Under the pieces are notes generated by a model. The model made no database searches and was not told the origin of the DNA. It saw only the letters and a program-made list of their open reading frames with translations. This document shows, piece by piece, positions 1 through 11,600 of a stretch of 64,000 nucleotides of DNA. Position 1 is the first letter of the stretch; each line of letters opens with the position of its first letter. This stretch comes from Ciona intestinalis (taxonomy: Eukaryota > Chordata > Ascidiacea > Phlebobranchia > Cionidae). The stretch spans positions 1,760,626 through 1,824,625 of the forward strand of contig NC_020172.2 of assembly GCF_000224145.3 (NCBI RefSeq), in the 5' to 3' direction. Both the position numbers and the translations under genes were made by a program.

Positions 1-3000
1 TCTTTAAACTTTTCAAAGCTTGACGCATTTGAACGCTCTTGTCATGTTTCGGCTGGCTTCTGTGGATTATTTTCAGAAGTTAAATGTAACTTGCTTTATC
101 ATTATGTGACGGGCCAACGACAGTCGTTATATTATATAGATGTTCTGTTTCATGTACCTCGTTCCTGCCTACGAGTTACCATGTATTTAACTTTGTGGGC
201 AATTGTTTTTTCTGTATATGGCTGACTATTTAGACAACGCATTAGCATAGTGACCACTGGGTTGAAGCAATTGCCGTTAAGTATCTTGCCCAAGGACATA
301 TACACGACCACAATGGTAACAGTCAAGAGAACACGCAATCTATTGCATTACTTTTTAAATAATAACTTACTCAGTATTTGAAACTGTGTTTGCAATTGAA
401 ATATATTTTCCCTTCTTCCCGTTCAACCAGTAAGTTCTCATTTGACCCTTGCCCTGTATGTAGAAAACATGCTTTTACAGTGGTATTATCGCATATATAC
501 ATATATGTTTATACGACTACAACGGCAGTGTATGATTATATCCATTTTGTAAAGTATGTTCTGCTTTAATTGCTGAATCTTTTAACGCATGCCTTTTAAC
601 TAAACGTTTTGTTCTGCTTGTATTTCTTACAAACAATTTTTGAATGATAGAATGAATGTTACCCTTTTTCTTTGCGTAGCGGGGCAACAACAGTCGTTAT
701 AACACGAGGGATGTAAATTGTATTTCATATACCTCGTGCCCGCTTACGAGTGATCACATATGTAACTTTTGTGGGCAATTGCCACGATTTTTTTTGTTGT
801 GATAACAAAGCCAAACTTTTTAGTACGAGAACGATAACAGCAAACACACGTCTCCCACCTTAACATACATGATCCCTCTATCTTTTATAAGATATTCCTC
901 CGTTTGTACAAGTTGATCACGTACAGTTGTACTGATGTGTATTTCTCCCCCTTTACCCGTGCTCTCCATACGTGATGCTGTGTTCACAGTATCACCAAAC
1001 AAACAATATCTGATCATCTTCCGACCAACAACTCCAGCCACTACACCACCGGAGTGAATACCTATTGATTAGGAAAATGTTATTGAATGAATGTAGTTTT
1101 CCTTATCTTGTACAGACGTTTTGTTTCGCACACCTCGTGCGCATTTTGGTTAATTACTCCACGTATGTTACTTTGTGGACTTTTTTGTATTGCTGACAAT
1201 TTAAACAATCTATTTGCGACCGCTGAGTTGGACATTGCCGCTAAGTGTTTTTCCCAGCAAAGACACATTTTCCAAAAATGCTGGCAGCGACAAGCCTTAA
1301 ACCCGTTACCTCTGACTTAGAGGTGCGTCATGGAAACTGGAATTTAGGCCCTGGTTTGCTTATTTCGTCAACCCATTGGTAGACAGGTTATCGTGTAAAC
1401 TGTAAACACTGGTCAACTCACCGATTCTGATTCTAATTAATTCACCATCCGCTGGGTTTTTCACGTGTCGTATACCAGCTTGCATCTCTAGCGCCATGTC
1501 GCTGATTAGCTGGGCGTTTCTTTGTCCGCACAGGACGCCAGAGACAGCCATATATCCATCACCGNNNNNNNNNNNNNNNNNNNNNNNNNNNNNNNNNNNN
1601 NNNNNNNNNNNNNNNNNNNNNNNNNNNNNNNNNNNNNNNNNNNNNNNNNNNNNNNNNNNNNNNNNNNNNNNNNNNNNNNNNNNNNNNNNNNNNNNNNNNN
1701 NNNNNNNNNNNNNNNNNNNNNNNNNNNNNNNNNNNNNNNNNNNNNNNNNNNNNNNNNNNNNNNNNNNNNNNNNNNNNNNNNNNNNNNNNNNNNNNNNNNN
1801 NNNNNNNNNNNNNNNNNNNNNNNNNNNNNNNNNNNNNNNNNNNNNNNNNNNNNNNNNNNNNNNNNNNNNNNNNNNNNNNNNNNNNNNNNNNNNNNNNNNN
1901 NNNNNNNNNNNNNNNNNNNNNNNNNNNNNNNNNNNNNNNNNNNNNNNNNNNNNNNNNNNNNNNNNNNNNNNNNNNNNNNNNNNNNNNNNNNNNNNNNNNN
2001 NNNNNNNNNNNNNNNNNNNNNNNNNNNNNNNNNNNNNNNNNNNNNNNNNNNNNNNNNNNNNNNNNNNNNNNNNNNNNNNNNNNNNNNNNNNNNNNNNNNN
2101 NNNNNNNNNNNNNNNNNNNNNNNNNNNNNNNNNNNNNNNNNNNNNNNNNNNNNNNNNNNNNNNNNNNNNNNNNNNNNNNNNNNNNNNNNNNNNNNNNNNN
2201 NNNNNNNNNNNNNNNNNNNNNNNNNNNNNNNNNNNNNNNNNNNNNNNNNNNNNNNNNNNNNNNNNNNNNNNNNNNNNNNNNNNNNNNNNNNNNNNNNNNN
2301 NNNNNNNNNNNNNNNNNNNNNNNNNNNNNNNNNNNNNNNNNNNNNNNNNNNNNNNNNNNNNNNNNNNNNNNNNNNNNNNNNNNNNNNNNNNNNNNNNNNN
2401 NNNNNNNNNNNNNNNNNNNNNNNNNNNNNNNNNNNNNNNNNNNNNNNNNNNNNNNNNNNNNNNNNNNNNNNNNNNNNNNNNNNNNNNNNNNNNNNNNNNN
2501 NNNNNNNNNNNNNNNNNNNNNNNNNNNNNNNNNNNNNNNNNNNNNNTATGGACAGTTCAAGCATTATTCAGACAGACTTATAAGTTTTGGTGGCGAATGG
2601 ATGAAGGTGTATATCTATATAGAAATTGGGAACTGGCAATATCAGAGAATAAAAGGCCGGACAAAATGCATTTACACTTGATTATTCTGTATTTTCTACT
2701 TACACAGGTGTGCACATAAAAATAACCGCGTTCCAGCTTTCAAGAAATGCAGACGTTCCTCTAAGTTTGAGCGAGATTGAATCGTCTCTTTGCTTGTGCG
2801 GTGGTGGATGCTCTGGCCCCAATATTTGCACTGAAATTGAAACATGGTTAGCGCACAATAGAATGTGCAGAATTTTGTTATTAATATGTATTAAACACCA
2901 TCGGTTGGATGTACAGTGTTGTCCGAAGTTTCCCGCCTACCTTGAGATCGCAGATATTCTTCATATTCCGCCCATAATGCAACAGTTGACGTCATTTCCA

Positions 3001-5314
3001 CCAAGACATTCACCGGTCGGTTTTTCATCTGAGTAAATTTGTTTTACAATACAGCAGCGAAACACATCATTTTTATCTCATATTAATGCTCACAAACGTC
3101 CAAGACAGCGGCATCCCAATCGGCTTGGTTAACACAAAGAAATCCGTCACTTTCTTTCCAACCAAAGTTGGGAATGTTTTAACAACTCCTGCTCCGCAAG
3201 TAATTACTTTCCATATTCTGCAACAAACCAAGATGTTTTTTATCCTATCAACAATTACGTGAAAATGATTCACACACGACTTACCTCGCCAAATATAATT
3301 GAGAATGGGAATGAGTTGAGAACTACATCGCTGTTCACGCTGACCGGGGTGACCGATCGTAGTTTGGCCAAAGCTGGCATCCACGCACCTTGTTTACCAA
3401 CTGACCCGTTTTGAAATTTGATTCTGAAACCATGTTTATGAAAATGGGTTTAAATTACGATTTTGTAAGTTTTCCAATAAAAAAGGAAATATAGTGCTAC
3501 GGGGAAAATGGGCTGTACTGTTGGTAACCATAATTTTTCCATTTGTGTTTTTTTAACAACGCTTATTTAGAGTTGCGGGGGTTATATAATTCTGTAGATA
3601 TTCTTGATTTACTACCAAATACGAATAGAAAAGAGAACTAAAACATGTTTCTTCTTACCCCAGCCTATTTTATATAAGCCAAAATAGGTTGAGGTGTATA
3701 TACTGCAACTTCAGTCGCAGTAAATATATATTTAAGCTATCAGTTTATTTTAACTTTAGTGAAGCATCACCTTATTATTCCATGCATTACTTCTCCCAAC
3801 ATTTCTTGTTTTACAACTTCGACAACAGAATCATGCAGATTGTAATGCATTATAGCAGCCGTGTGCACCAACCCTCTTACATAATGAATATAACCAAAGT
3901 ATTTCCTTGGTGTGTTGTAGTGGAAGGTCAAACCCTTATCGTCCTCCGTCTCTACGTAGAAACTATAAAACAAAATCCAACGTTACCTATTAGTTATAAC
4001 ACAACGAAGTGAACTAGCAACAAAACGACAGTCGTTACTACTGAGTAAAGGTGTCAAATATAAAAGCGTGCAAATAACATATTAGTGTGACCAGATGAGC
4101 CATTAATATGTTACAGAATAAAAGCGTGTGTCTGCTCTAANAACTCGCTCCATTTTTAAATAACCAACGAGATATCGCTCCACACCCTGTAATTATTTTG
4201 AAAGTTGGCTACATTTTAATACATTTACAAAATTTCAGAACCACAGCCCTAAAAAGAGCATTTTTTTGTTAAAACACGATCAGGAAACATAGGATTTAAA
4301 GGTTATTAACGACGTCTTATCTTACCCCACATTACAATAAGTACATATTAAAGTCAGTTTTGTCACCTCGGAGGTTTGATGTCTTTATACAAGTTGCTGA
4401 TGTAATCATGCAAGTTGTCCAAACTGTTAATAAAGTCGCAGATTCTTCTTCCGAGAACTTTCGTAATTTGGTCGTAACCATAACTTGATACGAACGTCAT
4501 GAAATGTCCCCCAAACTATTAGAATATATATGTCGTGTTATATCTTCAATTTCAAGTCTATTGCTGATCTCTTCTCATATAGCAAGATTAAACTTAAAAT
4601 ATTTGAAACACACCTGGAACATGATGTCATCTTCAGTTATTTGAAGCATCTTGGAGAGTGTCTGGGCAATCAGCGGAATCATGCTGTCCTCGTATACCTG
4701 AAAACGTATCAGCAATTAAAAAGTGAACAATATTTTTGTACAAACGGATGTTTTGCTAAAATTCCCAACATTAATTATCGATAATTCATGTGAATTTTTC
4801 ATTACTGAAAAATTTGACATTGTTAATTTCATATCTGCACGTGTTAAACTAATGGTCCAACCGCCAGGCACAGTCATATATGGTATTATTTGATCCCCAG
4901 ACGTACACGTGCGTCGCTGTGAGAACTCATTCATGTGATTGAATGCTTGAACAATACTTTGTAGGACATGTTTTCCTTCATTTTTTCCGTTCCATTTGGT
5001 AGTAAACATAGACCAATATACTATTATATATACCCGTAGCTCTACTACTCTAAATGAGCGTTGGTATAACTGTTCAAAACACGATGAGGAAACATTAGAT
5101 TTGGCTCCAAAACGTGTATCCCATCATACGCCACACATAGTACCATATATAACAAGAATGTTAAAAGTTGCTTTAATTTTTAAACATAACTGTAAACCAC
5201 CCACCGTGTGAATGGAGAATCCCACAGTATCGAATCCCATCTCTCCCACAAGTTCCATCCATACCTCTTCCCCCCATTGCTCATGAACACAATCTACAAT
5301 ACTTTCCAGCACGA
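1..5314 (-). CDS. Soluble guanylate cyclase beta2-like, copy A (partial duplicate)
   Basis: Near-identical copy of the gene at 8615-14982. Exons seen (minus strand): E1 5205-5314 (cut by the gap, so no start codon), E2 4614-4697, E3 4367-4515, E4 3771-3962, E5 3285-3423, E6 3094-3217, E7 2941-3028, E8 2704-2830, E12 1422-1564 (cut by the gap), E13 859-1061, E14 371-453, and E15 running off the left edge at 1-59. E9-E11 lie in the 982-base gap. Differences from copy B are scattered at roughly 1 per 100 bases by eye. Two matter: E6 carries one extra base (in the run at 3208-3210), which would shift its frame, and the bases just left of the gap (1505-1560) have several indels that look like poor end-of-read sequence. 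Copy A also lacks the inverted-repeat element found in intron 3 of copy B. It is probably an allelic contig placed twice; a true tandem duplicate is the alternative. Confidence 0.75.
80..345 (+). repeat. SINE-like repeat, copy in cyclase A intron 14
   Basis: Matches the tRNA-related family described at 43141-43455: an AACTTGCTTTATC head, CGACAGTCGTTAT, TACGAGTTACCATGTAT, GACCACTGGGTTGAAGCAAT and CTTGCCCAAGGACATATACA in the same order. The copy is old and lacks a clear tRNA-like end. The same insertion is at 9605-9870 in copy B. Confidence 0.7.
650..795 (+). repeat. SINE-like repeat, 5' part
   Basis: The CAACAGTCGTTATAACACG, CCTCGTGCCCGCTTACGAGT and TAACTTTTGTGGGCAATTG blocks of the family; the 3' half is missing. 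The matching insertion in copy B is at 10175-10320. Confidence 0.65.
1080..1325 (+). repeat. SINE-like repeat in cyclase A intron 12
   Basis: Diverged copy running from the TTGAATGAATGTAG head through CACACCTCGTGCGC, TATGTTACTTTGTGG, GCTGACAATTTAAACAA and GTTACCTCTGACTTAGAGGT. The matching insertion in copy B is at 10605-10850. Confidence 0.65.
1565..2546. other. Assembly gap (982 N) inside cyclase copy A
   Basis: A run of N. Aligning the flanks to copy B (offsets 9525 on the left and 9532 on the right) predicts 989 bases here, holding exons 9-11 and parts of their introns, so the gap was sized well. Confidence 0.98.
3440..3675. mobile_element. Old MITE-like remnant (TAGTAGGGTGGGG family)
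   Basis: Contains GGGGAAAATGGG near one end, a TTTACTACCAAAT core block and CTTACCCCAGCCTATTTTAT at the other end. The order matches the clear copies (for example 20487-20680), but divergence is high. The same remnant is present in copy B at 12970-13205. Confidence 0.45.
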
Positions 5315-5439
5315 NNNNNNNNNNNNNNNNNNNNNNNNNNNNNNNNNNNNNNNNNNNNNNNNNNNNNNNNNNNNNNNNNNNNNNNNNNNNNNNNNNNNNN
5401 NNNNNNNNNNNNNNNNNNNNNNNNNNNNNNNNNNNNNNN
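5315..5439. other. Assembly gap (125 N) between cyclase copy A and aspartylglucosaminidase
   Basis: A run of N between the first exon of cyclase copy A (minus) and a mid-gene exon of aspartylglucosaminidase (plus). About 200 codons of the latter are missing and could not fit in 125 bases with introns, so either the gap size is wrong or the join is false. Confidence 0.98.
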
Positions 5440-5508
5440 AAAAAGTACATTTGACCAACTTACTTTATACAATACATACAAAATATTAAAAGCTATTGCA
5501 TTATTTAG

Positions 5509-7456
5509 ATGTATGATGATTGGAAAGCCAAGAATTGTCAACCAGACTACAGATCCAACGTCACACCTGACCCCACCACATCATGTGGGCCATACAAACC
5601 AACCAATCAACTTAACACCGAGAAAACTAAACCTCGTGTTGAGCTTGGTATAGATCAGTCCAACCATGACACTATAGGAATGTTAGCAATTGATATGAAT
5701 GGACATATAGCTGCTGGGACTTCTACTAATGGGATGACACATAAGGTTCCTGGGTAAGCACAAAAATTAGTTGTTTGTCAGAAACTGTTGGGTTATGTTG
5801 CCCACAAAGGTATGTACTTGGTAAGCCAGCAGATGTAAAAAATGGAACACCCATGTTATACTTTTAACGACTGTTATTGCTCTGCCACGCAAGGATATAA
5901 AAGTTACATTTATTTATTCATTAATGTTGGTAAATCATATGGAAAAAATAAACATACATTCCTAAAAGGATAGGCAAATCTGACCAAAATTAGAAGTGTA
6001 CCTTAGTTATAAATTAGTACAAAAAATATTTAAAGTTCTCTCTACAAATATGTTTGCTCCTTTTCTTGTACCACTAACAAGTTATATTGTTAAAAAAATA
6101 ATAAGTTTGTCATTATAAATTAATTTAAATTTTGTGCAAATATATAAATCAAATATTCTCAATTTTTATTTTTAGGCGAGTTGGGGATTCCCCCTTGCCC
6201 GGGTCAGGTTGCTATGCCGATGATTTAGTAGGTGGGGCTGTTGCTACGGGTGATGGTGATGTCATGATGAGGTTTCTACCCGCTTACCAGGTACGTGAAG
6301 ATTATAGGATCAAGGCTTGACGCCGCTACCATTGTGGGCAGATGTGTCTTCGGACAAGTCATTTAATGGCAATTTGCTCCAACCCAAGTTATATTCATTC
6401 ATGTTAAGTGTTGTATAGTAATGTATGGGTATCATAAAAATGACTTTCGTACTTGGTAATAAATTTTTTAATTTTAAAGTAGAAAGCATTCTTTATATAA
6501 AGGTTTAAATATTAAATACATAAAACCTTAATTTTTATGGAACAAAAGCTGAAATGTTCAATTTGCAAAACAGCTAAATAGTTTTCTTACATTTACATTT
6601 ATCGTTTTTTTGCAATGCTTTGTTGGTTTTGTTACAAATTGTGAATTCTACTACTAGGGCAACTTTTCAATGCAAATATTTTACATATGACAGGCTGTGG
6701 AATCCATGCGTCAAGGTGCTTCTCCCACACAAGCAACAGAAGATGCTTTGAACAGAATACTGAAACATTTTCCTTCATTCAGTGGCGCACTTGTTGCTGT
6801 AACAAAAGATGGACTTGTTGGTGAGTGGAAATGTTTTTCTCTTTAAGTGACTCAATGGTTATAGCACTCTAACTGTAAAGAAATATGTTCGATACTGCTA
6901 CCATTTTGTGCCTGTGTGACCTTGGGCAAGACACTTGACTGTCATTTTAACCCAGTGGTTGGTCATGGAACATCCAAAGGGATAAAGAAGTAAAAAGACA
7001 CATGGCAACTCGTAAGCTAGCGTGAAGTTTTAAAATAGTACACCAGTGTCATAATGACTCTTGTTGTTGCCATACAGAAATAAATGCTTATCATTTATTC
7101 ATTCATTGTTGAAATTCCATCCAAGTACTATTTTCCACATAATTATTTCGTTCCGTGTATAGTTGTGTTAGCACACTAGTGAAACCACTCTCTTACAACA
7201 ATACGTTTATTTATAACAACATGTTTGTACCCTCAAGCTAAATTTAGAGTATTAAATACTGCCCACAAACAATTCGTACAGATACTATACATTATTATGG
7301 CTAACATAACACAACAACCAATTGCAGGCCGTATTTTTTAAATCAAATCCTCATATCTTCACAGGCGCGGCTTGCACAGGATTCTCATCATTTCATTATT
7401 GTGTGCGAACAAAATCTAATCCAATGACCTCAGTTATTTCAGTGAAGTGCAAATAA
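5509..7456 (+). CDS. AGA: Aspartylglucosaminidase, 3' half
   Basis: Lysosomal N-terminal-nucleophile hydrolase that cleaves the GlcNAc-asparagine bond during glycoprotein breakdown. Exons: 5509-5753, 6176-6290, 6694-6820, 7365-7456 (stop TAA at 7454-7456), all with GT/AG borders and compatible phases. The first exon carries [21 protein letters not shown] and the autocleavage site HDTIGM, whose Thr becomes the catalytic nucleophile at the start of the beta chain (Thr206 in the human enzyme). Next come [24 protein letters not shown] (substrate-binding Arg/Asp region) and [18 protein letters not shown]. The C-terminus is short and weakly conserved. The alpha-chain exons and start are not in this window. 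The gene converges on the cyclase gene copy B. Confidence 0.9.
5775..5935 (-). repeat. SINE-like repeat fragment (inverted), AGA intron
   Basis: Reverse complement of the family's 5' part: TTGCCCACAAAGGTATGTAC, AACACCCATGTTATA, CGACTGTTATTGCTCTGCCA and CGCAAGGATA, ending in a TTTATTCATT tail. Confidence 0.65.
6305..6420 (-). repeat. SINE-like repeat fragment (inverted), AGA intron
   Basis: Inverted 3' part of the family: GACGCCGCTACCATTGTGGG, TGTGTCTTCGGACAAGTCAT and GCAATTTGCTCCAACCCAAG, ending near a TTCATTCATG tail. Confidence 0.6.
6848..7115 (-). repeat. SINE-like repeat (inverted), AGA intron
   Basis: Nearly full-length inverted copy. It opens with the tRNA-like stretch AATGGTTATAGCACTCTAAC, followed by CTTGGGCAAGACACTTGACT, AACCCAGTGGTTGG, CAACTCGTAAGCTAG and a TTTATTCATTCATT end. 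Confidence 0.65.
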
Positions 7457-8074
7457 ATGCTGACTGCCCAAAACCACAGGTCCGTACCCCTCTTTCAGCA
7501 CTGCAATGTTTTCTATGCACTTTAAAGTTCACAGTCACAGAACTATATGTTTAAATTTATTTTACAAGAATCTATACCATAGGATTTAGCATAAAGTTGC
7601 AGTTTCAATGAAAATATGAAAAAAAGTAGACCCAGAGTTGGCCTGTTGGTAATTTTACATCATACTTCTCGCTTTTCAATTACTTTGATTTGTCTAATAT
7701 TTTATTGATCACTGTCAAACTGATTTGGTTTGAACTTACACGTTAGAATAGGCGCCGAATTTATGATTCCTTAAAACACTTTGTAAAACTGAGACTTTGC
7801 CTTAGTATATATTCTCAGACATTTTCATTACGTGGCCTATATGTAATATGCGTAATATTCAAATAATAACCTTGTCAACGTTTACTGATTTGTAGCTTAT
7901 GTGTGATCTCTGATAGGTTTTAGGTTGTATTGATTTGACGTTTGCAGACGTTAGTAAAGTTGCCTTGTGTCTTGAATGTGTTCTTATATGTAGAGTTAAA
8001 AGTTTAGAACGAATTCTTCCGGCGCGGACCTCGACATATACTGTAACTGTATTAAGATACACATCTATATATAA

Positions 8075-8106
<32 letters not shown>

Positions 8107-8614
8107 AAAAGTCGGAACGAATATAACGTAGATGAGTTTTCGATGGCCCACACGGAAATGTCGACTACTAAATTAATAAGTTAAACGCTACAGTCTACAC
8201 GAACGGTGACGATTACTGACTGTATAGTAAGATACAGTATGTAAAACTGTGTTATAGCATCAGAATTGCGTGTAATTGTCGACTATGAGGTATTAAGTTA
8301 AACCCTGTAGGAGTTTTTTTTCCTTTCTGTGGATGATGTTGTTAATTCCACGTATAATCACCTTCGTTGTTTTTGTAACCAAACCAAACTTTAAATAAAA
8401 ACAAGTATTGTACAAACATACGTCATGTTAAACCACCATGTTCATTACATGCGTTTCTTCCGAGTAAGGAAACGCAAATATGGTCAATGGTCGCCAATAC
8501 AAACACATGTACTTTTAATGAAGTTATATATATATCTATACAAAATCAACATTGGTGAAATCACACTTACAAACACAAGCACCGATCAGTTCATATATTA
8601 ATTATTGCATCATC
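7457..8614. other. Convergent intergenic region, AGA and cyclase B 3' ends
   Basis: AT-rich spacer holding both 3' UTRs. The only structure I see is a dinucleotide microsatellite at about 8067-8106, a TA run followed by a TG run. No convincing ORF or RNA gene. Confidence 0.6.
8067..8106. repeat. TA/TG microsatellite
   Basis: Imperfect TATATA tract followed directly by about eight TG units. Confidence 0.9.
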
Positions 8615-11600
8615 TCACAGCACTATACAGATACTAGATCCCTTCTGCTTTATATTGCTTGCTCCTCCAACGAGCTTCCTAATAGTACAGATCTTCCGTT
8701 TTCCCTTGGAGTCGCTTCCTCCTGGAGGTTCATGGCCAATCTTTGAACGATTCTTTCGTGATCTTTTCTGTACACTTAAGCCCCCTTCTCTATTTTTACT
8801 GTCGTCGTCGGACTTTGTTTCCTCGTACGAGCTATCCCGAGCGTTTTCATTGGTGTTTTTACTTTTGCCATTCACGTCACATTGTCTTAAATCGAACGTC
8901 GAGTTTTGTTTGCCTGCAACAACAAGCATAAGTGTTGTCATAAACTCAGGAATATTTAAATGAATGAAGGTAGCTTATTTATTAATGCGTGACTGGGAAA
9001 TGATAATCGCTATATAATACATGGGTATTATATACCGAAATGTCTTATTAAAGTCATGCAATCATATGAGACGTAAGCAGACGTCATTTATTGAAATTGC
9101 CCAAGTTTGGTTTTTGTACTGATAGCTACCTCCTAGTGATTGAAGTGCTTCTTCTCTCTCGCCGTTGGTTTCTGTTAAAACAAACAAATTACTTTTACAT
9201 CACCACCAATATAAATATTGTTTACCATCATTCGCGTCTCTTTCTTCGTGTTCCCCACCTTGAGATTCGCCAGCAAAATCTGGTTTGGAAAGAACAAGTT
9301 GTTCAGTATAGTTTTATTTAAACGAAGGCGTTTTGTCAAACTAGCAAAATTAAGATGTGCATCGTCATAACCTTACCGTTGTTTGGTTTCGTAACGTCAG
9401 ATTGTGTTCGTTGTTTCGCGGCATTGCGTCTATTGGTATTCTACAATTGCAACAAGCGTTTAAGCAACAATATATAACAGATTTATTGCTCAGACCTAGT
9501 TATATTATTACCTTCATTCTGTAGTTCTTTAAACTTTTCAAAGCTTGACGCATTTGAACGCTCTTGTCATGTTTCGGCTGACTTCTGTGGATTATTTTCA
9601 GAAGTTAAATGTAACTTGCTTTATCATTATGTGACGGGCCAACGACAGTCGTTATATTATATAGATGTTCTGTTTCATGTACCTCGTTCCTGCCTACGAG
9701 TTACCATGTATTTAACTTTGTGGGCAATTGTTTTTTCTGTATATGGCTGACTATTTAGACAACGCATTAGCATAGTGACCACTGGGTTGAAGCAATTGCC
9801 GTTAAGTATCTTGCCCAAGGACATATACACGACCACAATGGTAACAGTCAAGAAAACACGCAATCTATTGCATTACTTTTTAAATAATAACTTACTCAGT
9901 ATTTGAAACTGTGTTTGCAATTGAAATATATTTTCCCTTCTTCCCGTTCAACCAATAAGTTCTCATTTGACCCTTGCCCTGTATGTAGAAAACATGTTTT
10001 TACAGTGGTATTATCGCATATATACATATATGTTTATACGACTACAACGGCAGTATATGATTATATCCATTTTGTAAAGTATGTTCTGCTTTAATTGCTG
10101 AATCTTTTAACGCATGCCTTTTAACTAAACGTTTTGTTCTGCTTGTATTTCTTACAAACAATTTTTGAATGATAGAATGAATGTTACCCTTTTTCTTTGC
10201 GTAGCGGGGCAACAACAGTCGTTATAACACGAGGGATGTAAATTGTATTTCATATACCTCGTGCCCGCTTACGAGTGATCACATATGTAACTTTTGTGGG
10301 CAATTGCCACGATTTTTTTTGTTGTGATAACAAAGCCAAACTTTTTAGTACGAGAACGATAACAGCAAACACACGTCTCCCACCTTAACATACATGATCC
10401 CTCTATCTTTTATAAGATATTCCTCCGTTTGTACAAGTTGATCACGTACAGTTGTACTGATGTGTATTTCTCCCCCTTTACCCGTGCTCTCCATACGTGA
10501 TGCTGTGTTCACAGTATCACCAAACAAACAATATCTGATCATCTTCCGACCAACAACTCCAGCCACTACACCACCGGAGTGAATACCTATTGATTAGGAA
10601 AATGTTATTGAATGAATGTAGTTTTCCTTATCTTGTACAGTCGTTTTGTTTCGCACACCTCGTGCGCATTTTGGTTAATTACTCCACGTATGTTACTTTG
10701 TGGACTTTTTTGTATTGCTGACAATTTAAACAATCTATTTGCGACCACTGAGTTGGACATTGCCGCTAAGTGTTTTTCCCAGCAAAGACACATTTTCCAA
10801 AAATGCTGGCAGCGACAAGCCTTAAACCCGTTACCTCTGACTTAGAGGTGCGTCATGGAAACTGGAATTTAGGCCCTGGTTTGCTTATTTCGTCAACCCA
10901 TTGGTAGACAGGTTATCGTGTAAACTGTAAACACTGGTCAACTCACCGATTCTGATTCTAATTAATTCACCATCCGCTGGGTTTTTCACGTGTCGTATAC
11001 CAGCTTGCATCTCTAGCGCCATGTCGCTGATTCGCTGGGCGTGTTCTTTTGTCCGCACAGGGGCGCCAGAGACAGCCATATATCCATCACCGATCGTTTC
11101 AACTTTAAACACAGCGTAGCTGGAATCGCATGAAATTAATTACAGAAAGTAGATTCCATTTAAATTAGTTTCTGTTACACAGTTTATGTAAAGTGGACTC
11201 ACCGTTCACTGAGAACATCAAACACGGTATATATTGTGTTGAGAATACAGACAACCTCCATCGGTGTAATACGTGTACAAATGTTTGTAAAACCTACTAT
11301 ATCACTGAATAACACGGTAACGTCGGGAAACATCTGTAGAAGGAAATATACATTGTTGTGCAATGCAGTTTGCAACACAACAGCCACAAGTGAAATTTCA
11401 CACTCAAATCTTCTCGTATGCAAAATCCGAAGCAGTGTTTACTCAATAGAAATAAACTTACAACGTATTATAAAACCACATGCACAGCTTTCTACACCAA
11501 GTATATTTGGCTAACCTCCGCAAGATTAACTGCTCCTTCTCCTTTCTTCAAACGCTCTGCAATCTCCCGTGGGATCATCGAAAAAAGAAGAGCATCCGTC

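Noticed and set aside
378-569. Plus-strand frame opposite cyclase exon 14
   Set aside because: Shadow of a minus-strand exon; repeated in copy B at 9903-10094 for the same reason.
1496-2719. Long open frames of 333-407 codons across the gap
   Set aside because: They are made of N and have no coding content; only the flanking cyclase exons are real.
8655-8963. Plus-strand frame of 102 codons
   Set aside because: Antisense to the last cyclase exon, whose minus-strand frame carries the CaaX end.
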